Positions 1 to 11,379 of a stretch of DNA of 64,000 bases are shown here, one piece after another. Position 1 is the stretch's first letter. Each line of letters opens with the position of its first letter. The notes below the pieces were generated by a model that was not told where the DNA came from, did not search any database, and saw nothing but the letters and a program-made list of their open reading frames with translations. Location of the stretch: contig NZ_JHXT01000002.1 in assembly GCF_000687795.1 (NCBI RefSeq), positions 39,313 to 103,312 of the forward strand. The letters run 5' to 3'. The DNA comes from Mycoplasma testudinis ATCC 43263. GTDB lineage: Bacteria; Bacillota_I; Bacilli_A; Mycoplasmatales; Mycoplasmoidaceae. A program made the position numbers and the translations under genes.

Positions 1-122
1 TTATGTTCTTAATGCCATTAATTGGAATTATTGCAGTGGCCTTGATTCCTAAAGAAAAAGATGCCATCAAATTCTCTGTAAAAGATTTCTACCAACGATA
101 CATTACTAAAACAATTCAATAA
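1..122 (+). CDS. C-terminal end of a membrane protein (partial)
   Basis: The window opens inside a gene whose last 40 or so codons are visible and which ends with TAA at 120-122. The visible tail begins with a hydrophobic stretch (MFLMPLIGIIAVALIP), then a short basic tail, as at the end of a polytopic transporter. The next gene, an M20 amidohydrolase, starts 29 bases later on the same strand. Transporters of the AbgT or YfcC type often sit beside such hydrolases, so a substrate-uptake role is possible. That is inference from context; the family cannot be fixed from this fragment. Confidence 0.6.
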   Translation, partial: MFLMPLIGIIAVALIPKEKDAIKFSVKDFYQRYITKTIQ

Positions 123-151
123 TATTTAAACATTATTTAAAGGGTCATAAA

Positions 152-1339
152 ATGGCTAATAACATTCAAAAAATTATTAAGAAATACGAAAAAGATTTAG
201 TTTCTTTACGTCATGACTTGCACCAAAATCCTGAAATTGGAATGAAAGAATCAAAAACTGCAGATAAGTTAAAAAAACTTTTGACTTCGTGAGGGTATAG
301 CATTAGCAAAGAAACTTTTGCTAATACAGGGTTTGTAGCAACACTTAAAAATGGAAATTCAAAAAAAGCAATTGGGTTGCGTTGTGAAATGGATGCTTTG
401 CCAATTGAAGAAGTGAACAGTCTACCTTACGCATCAAAAAACAAAGGCATAATGCATGCTTGTGGTCATGACGGCCACATGACTATGGTAATGGGTGCCG
501 CCCGTTATTTGGCGGAAACAAAAAATTGAAATGGAACGCTTCGAATTTTTTGTCAACCAAATGAGGAAGCATCAGGAAATATTAGCGGTGGCTTAAAAAT
601 GATCCAAGATGGTGTTTTTAAAAAATATCCAGTTGATCAAATTTTTGCAATTCATAATATGCCAGCTTTCGCAATTCCAAATGGTAAGCCAGGTGGATTG
701 TATTTTTATATGAAAGAAGATGGAATTATGGCAGGCATTGATGTCTATAACATTAAATTAACAGGTAATGGCGGACACGGTTCAGCGCCAGAATTTGCAA
801 AAGACGTAATTACATGTGCTGCAGATATGGTTATGGCTTTACAGTCAATTGTTAGCAGGAATATTCCAGCAAGTGATCGTGCTGTTTTAAATGTGGGATC
901 AATTCATTCTGGAAATGCTGCAAACGTAATTCCTGAAACCGCTGAAATTGCTGTAAGTACTAGAAGTGTTACTCATAAAACACGAGCTAAATTAAAAGAA
1001 CGAATTTATCAAATTGTTAATTCGATAGCGGCTGCTTATGAAATTAAAGCTGATATTTGAACTGACGGAACAGGACCAACTATTAACGATCCAAAAGCTA
1101 ATGCATATGCACGAAAAATTGCCGAAAAAGCTTTGGGAAAAGACTTAGTTAATGATGCTATTCAAATGATGGCTTCTGAAGACTTTTCAGCAATGCTAGA
1201 TGTTATTCCTGGATCATATGCGTTTATTTGTAATGATACTGCAACAATGGTTCATAATGATAAATTTAACTTTGATGACAAAGTTATAGTTAATGGATCG
1301 ACATACTTTAGCGCCTTAGTTGAAGATTACTTAAAATAA
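152..1339 (+). CDS. M20 family amidohydrolase (N-acyl amino acid/hippurate hydrolase type)
   Basis: A 395-residue zinc-dependent peptidase-family protein expected to cleave an acyl group from an amino acid or a dipeptide-like substrate in the cytoplasm. The family metal-binding segments are present: MHACGHDGHM near residue 110, an E-E pair in QPNEEASG near 145, and a dimerisation-domain HGSAPE near 205. Length matches the family (about 390). Three in-frame TGA codons encode Trp. The start is the ATG at 152, which aligns with the usual N-terminus containing LRHDLHQNPEIG; the preceding AAAGGG is a fair ribosome binding site. It follows a membrane protein gene by 29 bases and is closed by a strong terminator. 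The exact substrate cannot be told. Confidence 0.9.
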
Positions 1340-1357
1340 AAATTTTAAGATAAATAC

Positions 1358-1397
1358 AAAGCGTATTGCCTAACGCAAAGCAATACGCTTTTTTTAT
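1358..1397 (+). terminator. Rho-independent terminator after the amidohydrolase
   Basis: A perfect 12-bp stem (AAAGCGTATTGC at 1358-1369 pairing with GCAATACGCTTT at 1380-1391) is followed by a T run. It lies 18 bases after the stop codon. Confidence 0.9.
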
Positions 1398-1464
1398 GGT
1401 AGTAATGAAATAACTGTGTAAATTAGACATCGTCTTAAATTCAAATAACTAAAGAAAATTAGCG

Positions 1465-1855
1465 ATGTCTAAAACAAAAAAACTCCAAAATCATCAAAAT
1501 CTGACAATTACCGATAAACCAATTTAACCAATTTGGTCTTGGATAACCCTGATATTTTTGATCAAAGAAGCGCTTCTAATTTAATTAAGTCAATGACTGA
1601 AGTTTTTTCAGAACCATTAAACGCTATTTTAAAAACTAAGATGAAAGAACATTTGGGACGTGATGAACATGAACGATCAAAAGATGCAAATTATCGAAAT
1701 GGATTTACCAAAAAATAGTGACATCATCAGTAGGTAAAATACAAATCAAGACTCCTCGCGATCAAAATGGTTTATTCAAACCAATCATCATACCAAAAAG
1801 ACAACGCGATATTCTTGAAATGGAAGAATTGCTAATTCTTTTGTCTTTCTCATAA
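1465..1855 (+). pseudogene. IS256-family (mutator) transposase remnant
   Basis: Three pieces in different frames read like the N-terminal part of an IS256-family transposase. The ATG at 1465 gives a short start. The frame from 1533 contains the family-typical MKEHLGRDEHERS and NYRNGF. The frame from 1718 continues with VGKIQIKTPRDQNG and IPKRQRDI, after which similarity ends and a stop follows at 1853. The catalytic DDE part is missing, so this is a dead fragment. I did not find convincing terminal inverted repeats; TGTGTAAATTAGAC near 1414 and TCGACACACTTTA near 1891 are possible but weak ends. Confidence 0.8.
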
Positions 1856-2080
1856 GAAAAACTTTTTGTTAATTAATTTTTAACAAAAGAGTTCGACACA
1901 CTTTATACTACACACCCTACTTTTAATAACACGATGTTAATCACTTATTAAAAGTGACGACATTTACACACTTAAATCATTACTTTCTTTTTTATTCATT
2001 ATATGAATCGCTAAAAGCAAATACTATTTATTGCCAACAAATATTTATAATAGTTTCTATAAATTCTAAGGAAACAAACA

Positions 2081-3049
2081 ATGGGGTTAAGCACAACATT
2101 TATATTAATCATTGTGATTACTGCCATCATTATCATTATTCTAAGTCCTTTTACAAAGCGGCTTGCAAATAAATGATGGTTTTGAGCAGTAATTGGTTTA
2201 ATTGCGTTTGCTTATGCTTTTTTAGGAAGGCAATTACAATACCTGGTTCCCGAATTTAGAGGCCAAATATACGTTGCCTTAGGAAGATTGGAACCACCAA
2301 ATCAAAATCTTCCCGATCAAATAAGTTTAAATTACAGCCGTTTATTCCTTTTGGATTTATGTCCTTTTTATATTATTTTTGGATCTTTAGCATTAACTTT
2401 TAAAAATAAGACGGCCGCTCAAGTAATGGCACCATTTGGATTGTTTGGTGCTGGCATTACATTATTTGGTGAAATTATTCACGATGTAAATAATATTTCG
2501 AATCTGCCAAACGGCGTTTGATTTTATATTTTTGTTGGCTCGCCTCAAGGTGAATTGTATTTCATGATTCATTATTTATCGATGATAGTAAGTTTAATGG
2601 TTATTTGCTGAACTCGCAATTGAAGAAAAATAATATTTGCATACATGCATGGTTTTGCGCTATTTTATTTTTCTTGAGTTCTAATCATTGTTTCAGTAAT
2701 TCCACAAATTATAGGAAATAGTACTGGAGTCATTCGTGGTGATTGAATTGGTGGTGAATATGATGCAGTAGGTAAATTTTTAAATATTCCCGACTGACCA
2801 CGAGTAATGATTGTCGGGTATATAATTTCTTATATAGTAATTAACGCGGTTATTTTAATCCGCATTGGAATTCAAACATGAAGCACAAAATGAAGATTTT
2901 TGGTTCATAATAAAATGTTAAAACATAGATGATATGTTTCATCTGCGCAAAAATATTTAAAACACAAAAAACAAACTAAAAAAGTTTTATCTGTAGTTAA
3001 AATTAAGATTGTTTATTTTTTAAGACCAAGAAAACAGAAACTAATTTAA
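2081..3049 (+). CDS. Multi-pass membrane protein of unknown function
   Basis: A 322-residue protein with about six or seven hydrophobic segments, beginning with a signal-anchor-like helix (residues 4-22) and ending in a basic cytoplasmic tail. It needs many TGA-encoded Trp codons. A central segment with LLDLCPFYIIFG, an APFGLFGAG turn and MIHYLSM resembles the YwaF/TIGR02206 type of integral membrane protein, but that is only a resemblance by eye. The start at 2081 is preceded by AAGGAA. Its stop codon overlaps the convergent EzrA-like gene by 9 bases, so the two mRNAs overlap at their 3' ends. Confidence 0.75.
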
Positions 3050-4756
3050 TGGCAAGTTAAAACGTGAAGCGGACGCTTTAATAATTTCCAAGACCTTAAT
3101 TTGATTACGAACACATTTTTCATATGAACCGCGATTATACATTTCCTGTATTTCATTCAAACGTTTTTCAATTTCTTCACTTTCGCGCCGATATTTATTT
3201 AGAAATAAAAATGTTGAGCGGGCAATTTCTTTTAAAGATGCTAAATCAACTACGGCATATAAGGTGTCAATGAAAGTCTTATTAGCTCGTTTTGAGAATT
3301 CATCAAAATTAGCAATAGCAAGATTATAATCAGAATATAAAGCTTTGTCTTTTAAATTAACTTCTTGTTTTACAGTCAAGAATTCGTCTGCAATTAATTG
3401 CTCAGGATAAAATTTATTTTGCATCATGATAGTTTCAAGTTGCGAGTATTTTAATTTCAGATTATTTATTCCATGAATTACGCTTTTATAAACATTCATT
3501 TTTTCATCCGCAACTTTAATTAGATCTTCTAAGTCATTATGCAAATTAGATATTGAACTAATAATCATTGTTATTTTTTCAAGCAGAACACTATAGTTTT
3601 GTTGACGTTGTTCTTTTTCTTCTTGAATAAAATGAATTGCGTTGCGAATATCAGTCAAACTAGTTTGAATTTTTGTAGTTCGATCAGTGATATCTTTATC
3701 GCGTCGGAAATTTTCACCAACATTATTGATAGCTTGGATTAATTCTTGGTGCTTCTTTTCAAACATGTCTGCACTCTTAACAAAATTATCAAATCCCAAA
3801 CTAACAATTTCACGAGCCTCATTTTCATCATATAATCGTTTTTTAAGTGGTAACAAAACATTCAATAAATCTACTAAAGCGTTTTCAGAATCTTTGAACT
3901 GTAATAAATGTAATTTTTCGTCCACTCTTTTTACCGAAGTGGATGATTCATCAATAATTCGATAAATTTCATTCAATTGTGAAGGTTGTAAAAGATTAGG
4001 ATCTTTACGCGAACGTTGATATTGTTGATTAATTTCCTTAATAAGATAACGCACGTAGTCTGCTTTCTTATCTAAAAAATAAAGATTATTAGTACATAAT
4101 AGCAACGAATGGATAACTTTTCTTAAACTTTCCATATCGTGAATAAAGACATCATTTTTTAATGAATTATAAGAATAATCCGCATCGGCGAAATACTGAG
4201 AGATGTTATTTAAAAAATCTTTGAAAACGATACTGTCATACTTTTGTAAAATATGATGTTTTAAAAACAAGGATAATTTATCAATCAAATTTCGATAAGT
4301 AATAATTAATCTAGATGCACTATTTTGGTAGATAGAAGAATTAACTGTCAGATCATCAAAATGCTTTTTTAACAAAGACAAAGAAACAAAATAGTTTTCA
4401 ATTTGTTTAGAAGTGTATTTAGTAAACTTTAAATCAAAATGATTTTTTAAAACTGTCAATTCATTAATCGGGAGCAAAGTTTGATTTAATTGTTTTTTAT
4501 AATAGGCATCAAACTCTTTCATGTATGCTACTACTGGCTTTAGATATGACTTGTTACGAGATAAAAGTTCAAATGGCTTTACAGCACTAACAAATGAATT
4601 AGCTGCAAATTCATTATATCGTTCTTGATTAATATAAATCTGGTTAACACTTTTACGAATTCGTACAAAAATGGTTGCGTATACGATATACGCAACAACT
4701 GCAATTAGAAAAAGAATAGCTAAAACAATAACTAAAATTTGTGAGACCGAGAACAT
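3041..4756 (-). CDS. EzrA-like membrane-anchored coiled-coil protein
   Basis: A 571-residue protein with one N-terminal transmembrane helix (about residues 7-28) and then an almost wholly charged, helical, coiled-coil cytoplasmic part. Topology and length match EzrA, the septation ring regulator that binds FtsZ in Bacillus (562 residues). Sequence similarity cannot be tested here, so the name rests on architecture. No TGA codons interrupt it. AAAGGAAAATG lies upstream of the ATG at 4756. If it acts like EzrA it would hold the division ring at the membrane; in a wall-less cell it could instead be a cytoskeletal anchor. Confidence 0.6.
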   Translation of the reverse strand: MFSVSQILVIVLAILFLIAVVAYIVYATIFVRIRKSVNQIYINQERYNEFAANSFVSAVKPFELLSRNKSYLKPVVAYMKEFDAYYKKQLNQTLLPINELTVLKNHFDLKFTKYTSKQIENYFVSLSLLKKHFDDLTVNSSIYQNSASRLIITYRNLIDKLSLFLKHHILQKYDSIVFKDFLNNISQYFADADYSYNSLKNDVFIHDMESLRKVIHSLLLCTNNLYFLDKKADYVRYLIKEINQQYQRSRKDPNLLQPSQLNEIYRIIDESSTSVKRVDEKLHLLQFKDSENALVDLLNVLLPLKKRLYDENEAREIVSLGFDNFVKSADMFEKKHQELIQAINNVGENFRRDKDITDRTTKIQTSLTDIRNAIHFIQEEKEQRQQNYSVLLEKITMIISSISNLHNDLEDLIKVADEKMNVYKSVIHGINNLKLKYSQLETIMMQNKFYPEQLIADEFLTVKQEVNLKDKALYSDYNLAIANFDEFSKRANKTFIDTLYAVVDLASLKEIARSTFLFLNKYRRESEEIEKRLNEIQEMYNRGSYEKCVRNQIKVLEIIKASASRFNLPLN

Positions 4757-4882
4757 CTAATCATTTTCCTTTGTTAGATATTTTAATATACACAGCAAAA
4801 TAAAGCGATTGTTTTTAGGCATAGTTTGAAAGTAGAAGAAAAAGTAATCCTTATAAATATTTTGATTAATTAATTTCTTGAT

Positions 4883-6256
4883 CTAATAAATCTGCTTGTG
4901 ATGGTTTCTTCTTTTTTTGCGGGCATAACGAATCAAATATAACAAATACCCAATTGCCATAAAACCAATATAAGCCACAATTATTATTGTCTTTTGAACC
5001 TGTCAAGGTTCATTTGTAATTGGTGGAAAAAGAAAAATTAAAAGCGAAATAGCAATTAAAACCATGGAAACAATATAAACGACCTTTTCCAAGAAAGGAA
5101 TGTGTTCAATTTTTTTAGTTTTTTCTAACACCAAAGCACTCATCATCGTAAAAAAATACTGAACTAAAAAAGCGATTGTGCCTAATTGAATTACATCATT
5201 AAAAAATGATTCTAAATGTAATTCCAGCGGAATAACAAAAAAGATAATTAAAGAAATAATTGTGAGCCCACCGGCAAACAAAATGGCATTACGAAGTTCT
5301 CCTTTTTTACTTTTCATCCCCAAAGCGCGTGGCAAGAGTCCATCTTCTGCTAATGGTGCAATCGTACGTGCTCCGATAATACTACTTGTAAGACGAGAAG
5401 AAATATTGTTAAAAACTAATCCAACAACAAAAATTATTACACCAGTAAGGCCAATTAATCCTTGGTATATTTGGCTAAAGTTTTTTATTTCTGGCGCTAT
5501 TTTTAGGCCGTTAAGAATGATATATACGACAAAATAAAGAGTAAGAATAAAAGCAAAAGCAAACATTAGTATTTTCCGAAAATTTTTGGTTTTTACGTCA
5601 GATGAAATCGCTGCAACACCTTCCATTCCACCAAAAGCAAACATAAAGGAAATAACATTAGAAAAAATCATTAAAGAAGAAACTCGGTTGGCAGATGTGA
5701 AATTAGTAGTATATGCTCCTTCGCGAATGGACAAAATCAAAGCAATAACAATTCCAAGAGCCAAAACTAGTCATTTAACTAAAGCAGATAAAAAGATTAA
5801 GTGTTTACTGACCCGAATGCCAATAGTCGATATAAAAACAAGAGCTATAAAAAATAAAACTGAGCCAACTCGAATGCCAATTACGGCTTGAGGATTTTCT
5901 CGAACTACATCAACAATTGTTAAAGCGCTAGCTAAAAATAAAGGTGCAGTAGCGTCCAATATCGGACCTTGAATAAATTGATTTCAGCCTACAAAAAATG
6001 CAGCCTTCCGTCCGTAGGCCTGTTTTGCGTAATGATATGATCCACCATAACTTCCTGGAAACTTAGCAGCTAAACGCGAAAAACATAAAGCGACTCCTAG
6101 CGTAATTAAAGACGTTAAAACAATAACAATTAGCCCATATTGACCAAGATTAATAACCCCAGAAATAGTAGCAATAAATCCAAAACCAACAATGTGATTC
6201 ACAACAAACAATGAAAATTGTTTGCCAGTTAACTTATTGTCTTTAACTTTCTTCAT
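4883..6256 (-). CDS. APC-family amino acid permease
   Basis: A 457-residue secondary transporter with about 12 hydrophobic segments. The N-terminal half has the APC-type start: helix 1 with VGFGFIATISGVINLG and a short SYGGSYHYAKQAYG region between helices 2 and 3. A later GGMEGVAAISSDVK segment matches the helix-6 region of amino acid/polyamine transporters. Three TGA codons encode Trp. The reading frame ends at 4883 with a basic tail. A promoter is plausible on the minus strand near 6306-6311 (TATACT), giving a leader of about 45 bases. Substrate unknown; amino acid uptake is expected because mycoplasmas lack most synthesis pathways. Confidence 0.88.
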
Positions 6257-6540
6257 GAAACAATGCTCTTTAGTTTTTCGTAGTAGTAATATTTAATGCT
6301 AAAAGTATATTACAAAATTTATCGGTCATAAGAGTAATAATGAAAAATCGATATTACAACTGATGTAAAAATTTAACTAACAAAATAATAATCTGCTCCT
6401 TACTAGGTTTGTATGGAATCTAGGGTGCAAATTAAAACAAAAAATATTACGTTGTTTTTATTAAGCCAAATAGAAAAAAAACTCAATAAGATATTTTCAG
6501 TTACAACAAACTTACGCACATCATTAAACGTAAGCAAAAC
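6257..6540. other. Non-coding gap between permease and transketolase terminator
   Basis: No gene is supported in this stretch. The right part holds the small hairpin CTTACG...CGTAAG (about 6510-6532). The left part probably carries the permease promoter and leader. I see no riboswitch or T-box that I could defend. Confidence 0.5.
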
Positions 6541-6597
6541 AAAACATCAAGATAAGTTTCTAGGAACCTAATCGCTAGAGAAATTCTTGATGTTTTT
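6541..6597 (-). terminator. Terminator downstream of transketolase
   Basis: AAAACATCAAGA at 6541-6552 pairs with TCTTGATGTTTT at 6585-6596. On the minus strand the hairpin is followed by a T-rich run. The loop is long (32 bases). Confidence 0.65.
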
Positions 6598-6663
6598 GTC
6601 AATAATTGAATAAATTAAAAGTTCTATTTTATTTAGAAAAAACGTTTAATGAACTTTGAATGT

Positions 6664-8655
6664 TTACTTGTTTGAAGGTTTTTGCTTTAAGAAAATATTT
6701 GAAATCTTTTTATATAAGCTATCTTCGTCAAGCCCAAAGTGTTTCATAACATCTTCAGGTTTTCCTGAAACTCCATATGAATCTAAACCGATTTTGTGTT
6801 TAAAGAATTCTCCCCACAAAGAAGATGAACCATTTTCTAATAAAACACTAAATGGAGATAATTTTGAAAACGTTTGTAAGAAAGCAATAGATGAATCTCT
6901 GAAAGCAGTCATCGTTGGAATAGATAACACCCCAACTGCAACATTGTCTTTAGCAAATCGATCTGCCAAGTTAAGTGCTGTTCCAACTTCACTACCAGTT
7001 GCAAAAATCAAAAATTTCGGTTTACTTGGTTCAAGTACAAAATAGGGTTGAGAAGGGTTCACTTTTGGACCTACTGGATGAGATTGCTTAAATGCTGCTC
7101 GTGAAGTAATAATGGCAGTTGGATGGTTACTTGTAAAAGCAGAAACAAAAGCATTACACATTTCAAATAAATTTGCTGGCCGATAAACTTCCATTTTGGG
7201 CATTGAACGCAGCATTGTAAGTTGTTCAACTGGTTGGTGGGTTGGGCCATCTTCTCCAACTGATATTGAGTCGTGGCTAAAAACACAAACGGTGGGAATG
7301 CCATTAATAGCGGCCAAGCGTAAAGCTGGTTTACAATAATCAGCAAAGCTCATAAACGTTGAAGTTACAGCTAATAATCCTTTATGGGCAATAATTCCAG
7401 TTGTAATTGCTGTGGCTGCAAATTCACGAACCCCAACATTAATATTTTGGCCAGTGTAATCATTAACATCAAATTGTTTACCACTAGCTGGTTTAATTTT
7501 TGTTGATCCAGATAAATCAATATTAACAACCATAATATTTTTGTTTAAATCGCTAAGAACCTTGAAGACTTCTCCTGCTAAATTTCTTGATGCTTCGAAA
7601 TCTTTTAGTTTGATTGCTGCAAAAGCTTCTTTGGATAAATTCAACTTATTATTTAATTCATTAACGTAAGTTTTATAAATTTCAGGCTTTTTAGTTTTTA
7701 ATGAAGCAAGATTTTTTTCGTATTTTTTGAAACTAGATTCGCCACGAGTTCACATTGCTTTAAAGTGACCTTTAAGTTTTTTGGAAATCGTAAATGGTTT
7801 TTCTTCATAGTTTAAGTTCTTGCGCAAAATTGCAATATTATCAGATCCAAGTGGAGCACCATGGCAATTATGTGAATCAGCAAATGGGCTTTCATAACCA
7901 ATTACGGTTTTACATTCAATAAAAGTTGGTTTTTTATTAGTTTTTGCTTTAGCAATTGCTTTGCTAACTGCATTGTAATCCATCCCATCTTCTACACAAA
8001 TATAATCCCATCCATGAGCTTTCACAAGTTGACTATAATCTGTTATTGTCGAATCTGAAACTTTACCATCTAATTGGATTCGGTTCGAATCAAACAACCA
8101 AATTAATTTGTTTAATTTGTAACGTCCTGCAATAGCTAAAGATTCATGGATTACACCTTCTTGCATACAACCATCACCTAATAAACAGTATGTATAGTGA
8201 TTAATCAAAGACGGATATCTAGCATTCATGTTAGCTTCAGCAATTGCAAAACCAACACTAGTGGCTGCTCCTTGACCTAAAGGTCCTGTTCCGTAATCAA
8301 CCCCTTTTAATAATTCCATTTCAGGGTGTCCAGAAGTTTTTGAATTAATTTGTCTGAACGCTTTAACATCTTCCATTTTAATTGAAGGATATTCACTCAC
8401 TAACATTGTTGCGTATAACAGTGCACTTCCATGACCAGCGCTTAATATAAAACGATCGCGATTAACATAATTTAAATCTTTTTGATTAACACTTAAGTGG
8501 TTTTTAAACAAGGCATAAATAATTGATGATGCTCCTAAAACAATTCCGGGATGTCCTGAATTTGCTTTTTGAATCATCTCAACACCTAGTACTCTAATAG
8601 TATTAACAGCCAATTCATCTAGACTAACTTTTTTACTTGTAATTTCTTTTTTCAT
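6664..8655 (-). CDS. tkt: Transketolase
   Basis: A 663-residue thiamine-diphosphate enzyme that moves two-carbon units between sugar phosphates in the non-oxidative pentose phosphate pathway. Seen in order: SAGHGS (His for catalysis, about residue 65), the ThDP-binding GDGCMQEG (about 155) with a downstream DSN, and the second-domain EDGPTHQPVEQL with the catalytic Glu region. Length fits the family. A single TGA near 7750 is read as Trp and joins the two open stretches. It stands alone between a divergent gene and its own terminator. In mycoplasmas this step provides ribose phosphate from glycolytic intermediates. Confidence 0.97.
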
Positions 8656-8734
8656 ACTTAATCCTAAATTAAATCATATGATTAAATTATAGTAGTAGGA
8701 TTCAAAAAAATTCTTTTTATTTTTAATCTTATAC

Positions 8735-8778
8735 TTTTATAATTTACTTAACAAAAAACAATAAAAGGATTTTTAAAA
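8735..8778 (+). promoter_or_regulatory. Promoter and ribosome binding site of the OLD-like gene
   Basis: TATAAT at 8738-8743 lies 35 bases before the ATG, with AAAAGGA just upstream of the start. The gene pair is divergent: TATAAT on the minus strand (8684-8689) serves transketolase. Confidence 0.6.
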
Positions 8779-9980
8779 TGATTGAAATATATATCGGTGA
8801 AAATAAAACCGGAAAAAGTCTTCACTTAAGCGAAAGAAGGGATGCTTCAAAATTAGCTTTTTATGTCGAATCAGACATGCGTGAAGCAGAATTTTTAAAC
8901 TATTTTAAAAAAGTTTTGAAATCTGAAGAAGATTTTTATGTTCCTTTTCTTTGTGAATTAGTTAACTTTATTGAAGATTTTTTTAAATTAATAAAAAACA
9001 ATCTGCAAAACCAACAACCCCTTTCATTAAGATGAAAAGAATTTGTTCATGATTTAAAAATTAAATATGAAAATGAAACAAGTTTTGAAAAGTGCATTAT
9101 TAATAGCATGGATTGCGATGACAATGGTATTGTTACTTTTAATAACATGAAAGATGTTTTTGGCGAAACTAGTACAGGGACAAGATCATTTACAATTTTA
9201 GCCATCCTATCACATTTACTTGAAGTCTTTTTAAAAAATGAAAAGCGCACCGAGATGGCAGTAATCTTAGATATTCCCGAACATATTCTTCACCCAGAAT
9301 TAATGTATAAAGTGTCTAAATTGATTTGTAAAATTGGCGAAAGAATCAACGTTTACATGGCAACATTTTCACCACTAGTATTAAAATCAATTTATGCTGA
9401 AAACGAAAGATATCATTACACCAAAATACATTATTACTACTGTTTTAAACGTGGTGATGATGGATATTTTGAAATGAATTTACACGAAGTTTTGAAACGC
9501 AATAATACTCGCCGAGTAAATTTGATAACCCAAATTTTATTTAGCAAGAAAGCTATTTTAGTTGAAGGGATAAACGATACAACTTTCTTTTTAGATATTA
9601 TTGATCGTTATTTCCCAGAACAATATATTTCAATCATAGATTGTGGCGGAAAAGGTGAAGTTCACTCAGTCTTTAGTGAACTTGAATGTTTGCAAGTTGA
9701 TAAATATATCAAGATCGTTAAAGTCTTTGATGACGACAAAGCTGGTGAAAATGAAAACCAGGAAGAAAATTCAATTATTTTTTATCCAAACATTGAATCA
9801 AGTTTCTTCTTGACATATGGACACGGAAATAAAACCTGAGTAAAAACTAAAAAAGGTAGAATTGGAAAGTCTGAAATCGACTTCCGTGTAGATTTTGTAT
9901 TAAGTAATGCCACCATCCCAAACGCGCAAGAAAAATTCCAACACATTATTAATCGTTTACATAAATTCTTAGGAATGTAA
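8778..9980 (+). CDS. Compact OLD-like ATPase with Toprim nuclease domain
   Basis: A 400-residue protein that reads as a shortened OLD-family nuclease. The Walker A motif GENKTGKS is at residues 7-14, a signature-like STGTRSF near 134 and a Walker B-like VILDIPEHILHP near 162. A Toprim domain follows from about residue 245: LVEGINDTTFF (conserved Glu), IIDCGGKGEV, and VFDDDKAG (acidic DxD). OLD proteins cut or nick DNA and several act in phage defence; most have a much larger ATPase half (proteins of 500-700 residues). Two TGA codons are Trp. It is a single-gene unit with its own promoter. The motifs are seen directly; a defence or DNA repair role is inference. Confidence 0.7.
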
Positions 9981-10032
9981 AAAAATTAAAAACTAGTTTT
10001 GAAGTTTATTAACAACCAGCATCAAAATGAAA

Positions 10033-10617
10033 CTAATTTTTATTTTGATGTTCTAATCAGAGCAAATAACAAATATATAAAGAACTCAATTTAACGGCTT
10101 TTTCGTCTAAAAGAATTTTACGAAGTTGTTCTTCATTTAATCACACGTTATCTGCAATTTGTTCAAAAAAAGATCCATCTGTTTTTGGAATTTCTTGAGG
10201 AACATTAGTAACTTCAAAAAGAAAATGAAAGACCTGTTCATTCATTTGTGTTGAAGCTATTGCTTTAGTACTTGCAATAAAATGGGATTCGTTGACGTGC
10301 AATCCACCTTCTTCATACACCTCTCGCATGGCACATTCCAAAGGCGACTCATTACCATCAAAACCTCCAGTTATCGGACATGGGTACATGTCGTCAATAT
10401 AATGTTTTTCAACAATTTGAGGCATTGGTTGGTAATGAACAAAAAACTCAACAGTTAAATCGGGTTTATAGCGAAAACATAGGGCCGCAATGCTATTAAC
10501 GTTTTTTCTTTGTGAATAGAAAAAACCTCTAGCAGATTGAAACATATCCAAAAAAGGTGTGTGATACAACAATTTGTTATTTTTTTTATCGTTTATATGA
10601 TTTTCTGGTTTTTTCAT
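10033..10617 (-). CDS. NUDIX hydrolase
   Basis: A 194-residue protein with a complete Nudix box, GGFDGNESPLECAMREVYEE, about residues 77-96, matching Gx5Ex7REUxEExGU. Such enzymes hydrolyse nucleoside diphosphate-linked compounds (ADP-ribose, oxidised nucleotides, coenzymes) with Mg2+. The substrate is not evident. The ATG lies 2 bases after the nitroreductase stop, so the genes are coupled at the end of the rpsO-uvrA gene string. Two TGA codons near the C-terminus are Trp. The 3' end runs through the left arm of a small hairpin at 10020-10050. Confidence 0.9.
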
Positions 10618-10619
10618 TT

Positions 10620-11354
10620 TTAAAGCTCAAACTTTCAAATTGACTTCATAAACTTCCCTGTTTTACGCGTTGCTTTGTCATTATAAGAATAACTCATAGA
10701 ACTACTTCAGTTTTGATTTATTTTTTTATTAGTTGATCTAGAAGCGTAGTATTCAGCGAAAATTTGATCATATTTATCAACTTCTGTTTGCAATTCTTGG
10801 CGGTTGTATTTTTCAAAAAAGAGTTTATTCATCTTGGGTTTGATTTCGTTTTTTTCAGCAGCATAGCCAAAAGTCATTCCAATCATTGGGATTGCTCGAC
10901 CACTAATATTTAATAACTTAATTAACCCCGCTAAGTTAGCACGCACTAAACCAATAAAACAAGTTGATACGTTCAAAGAAAGCGCAACGTCTTGCGCCAT
11001 TGTTGCTGCTATAAAAGCATCACCGGTGCCAACTAAAAGTTGATCCAAATCATTAGTTACTAAATTTAAATTATTTTTGGTATCAGCATAATCAATCCGA
11101 TTTCAGTCCGCACAAAATAAAACAAATAAAGGCGCTTGTTTAATTTGTTGCTGGTGAGGTAAATCTCCCGCAATTAAATCTCTTGTAACTTGATCTTTAA
11201 TAACTATGGCACTAAAATCATGGCCATTACTAAATGTTGGCGCGCTATTGATAATATCCAAAATTGCCTTTTCGTGTTCAGGCTTTAAAGGGGTTTTTTC
11301 ATAAGAGCGAACAGAAGTTCTTGTAAAAAAATTATGTAGATTTTCGTTTATCAT
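10620..11354 (-). CDS. NfsA-type oxygen-insensitive nitroreductase
   Basis: About 244 residues. Expected to be an FMN-dependent NAD(P)H oxidoreductase. The N-terminal TRTSVRSYEKTPL is the usual FMN-phosphate-binding RSxRxf start, followed by APTFSNGHDF (the SSxNxQ position) and IPMIGMTFGY in the core. The C-terminal basic tail with a conserved-looking WK fits NfsA-like proteins. I chose the ATG at 11354, which has AAAGGAAAC upstream; an ATG at 11390 in the same frame would overlap uvrA by 11 bases and add 12 basic residues. It sits between uvrA and a NUDIX gene, so a role in coping with oxidised cofactors is possible. Physiological substrate unknown. Confidence 0.85.
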
Positions 11355-11379
11355 TTTTTGAAGTTTCCTTTTTTTGGTT

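Noticed and set aside
3687..3965. Plus-strand frame opposite the EzrA-like gene, and similar frames opposite tkt, uvrA, rnjA and the lipoproteins
   Set aside because: Antisense shadows of well-supported genes without start signals or recognisable products.
10020..10050. Terminator between the OLD-like and NUDIX genes
   Set aside because: CATCAAAAT/ATTTTGATG forms a stem but lacks a good T run and part of it lies in the NUDIX coding frame; left as a weak structure only.
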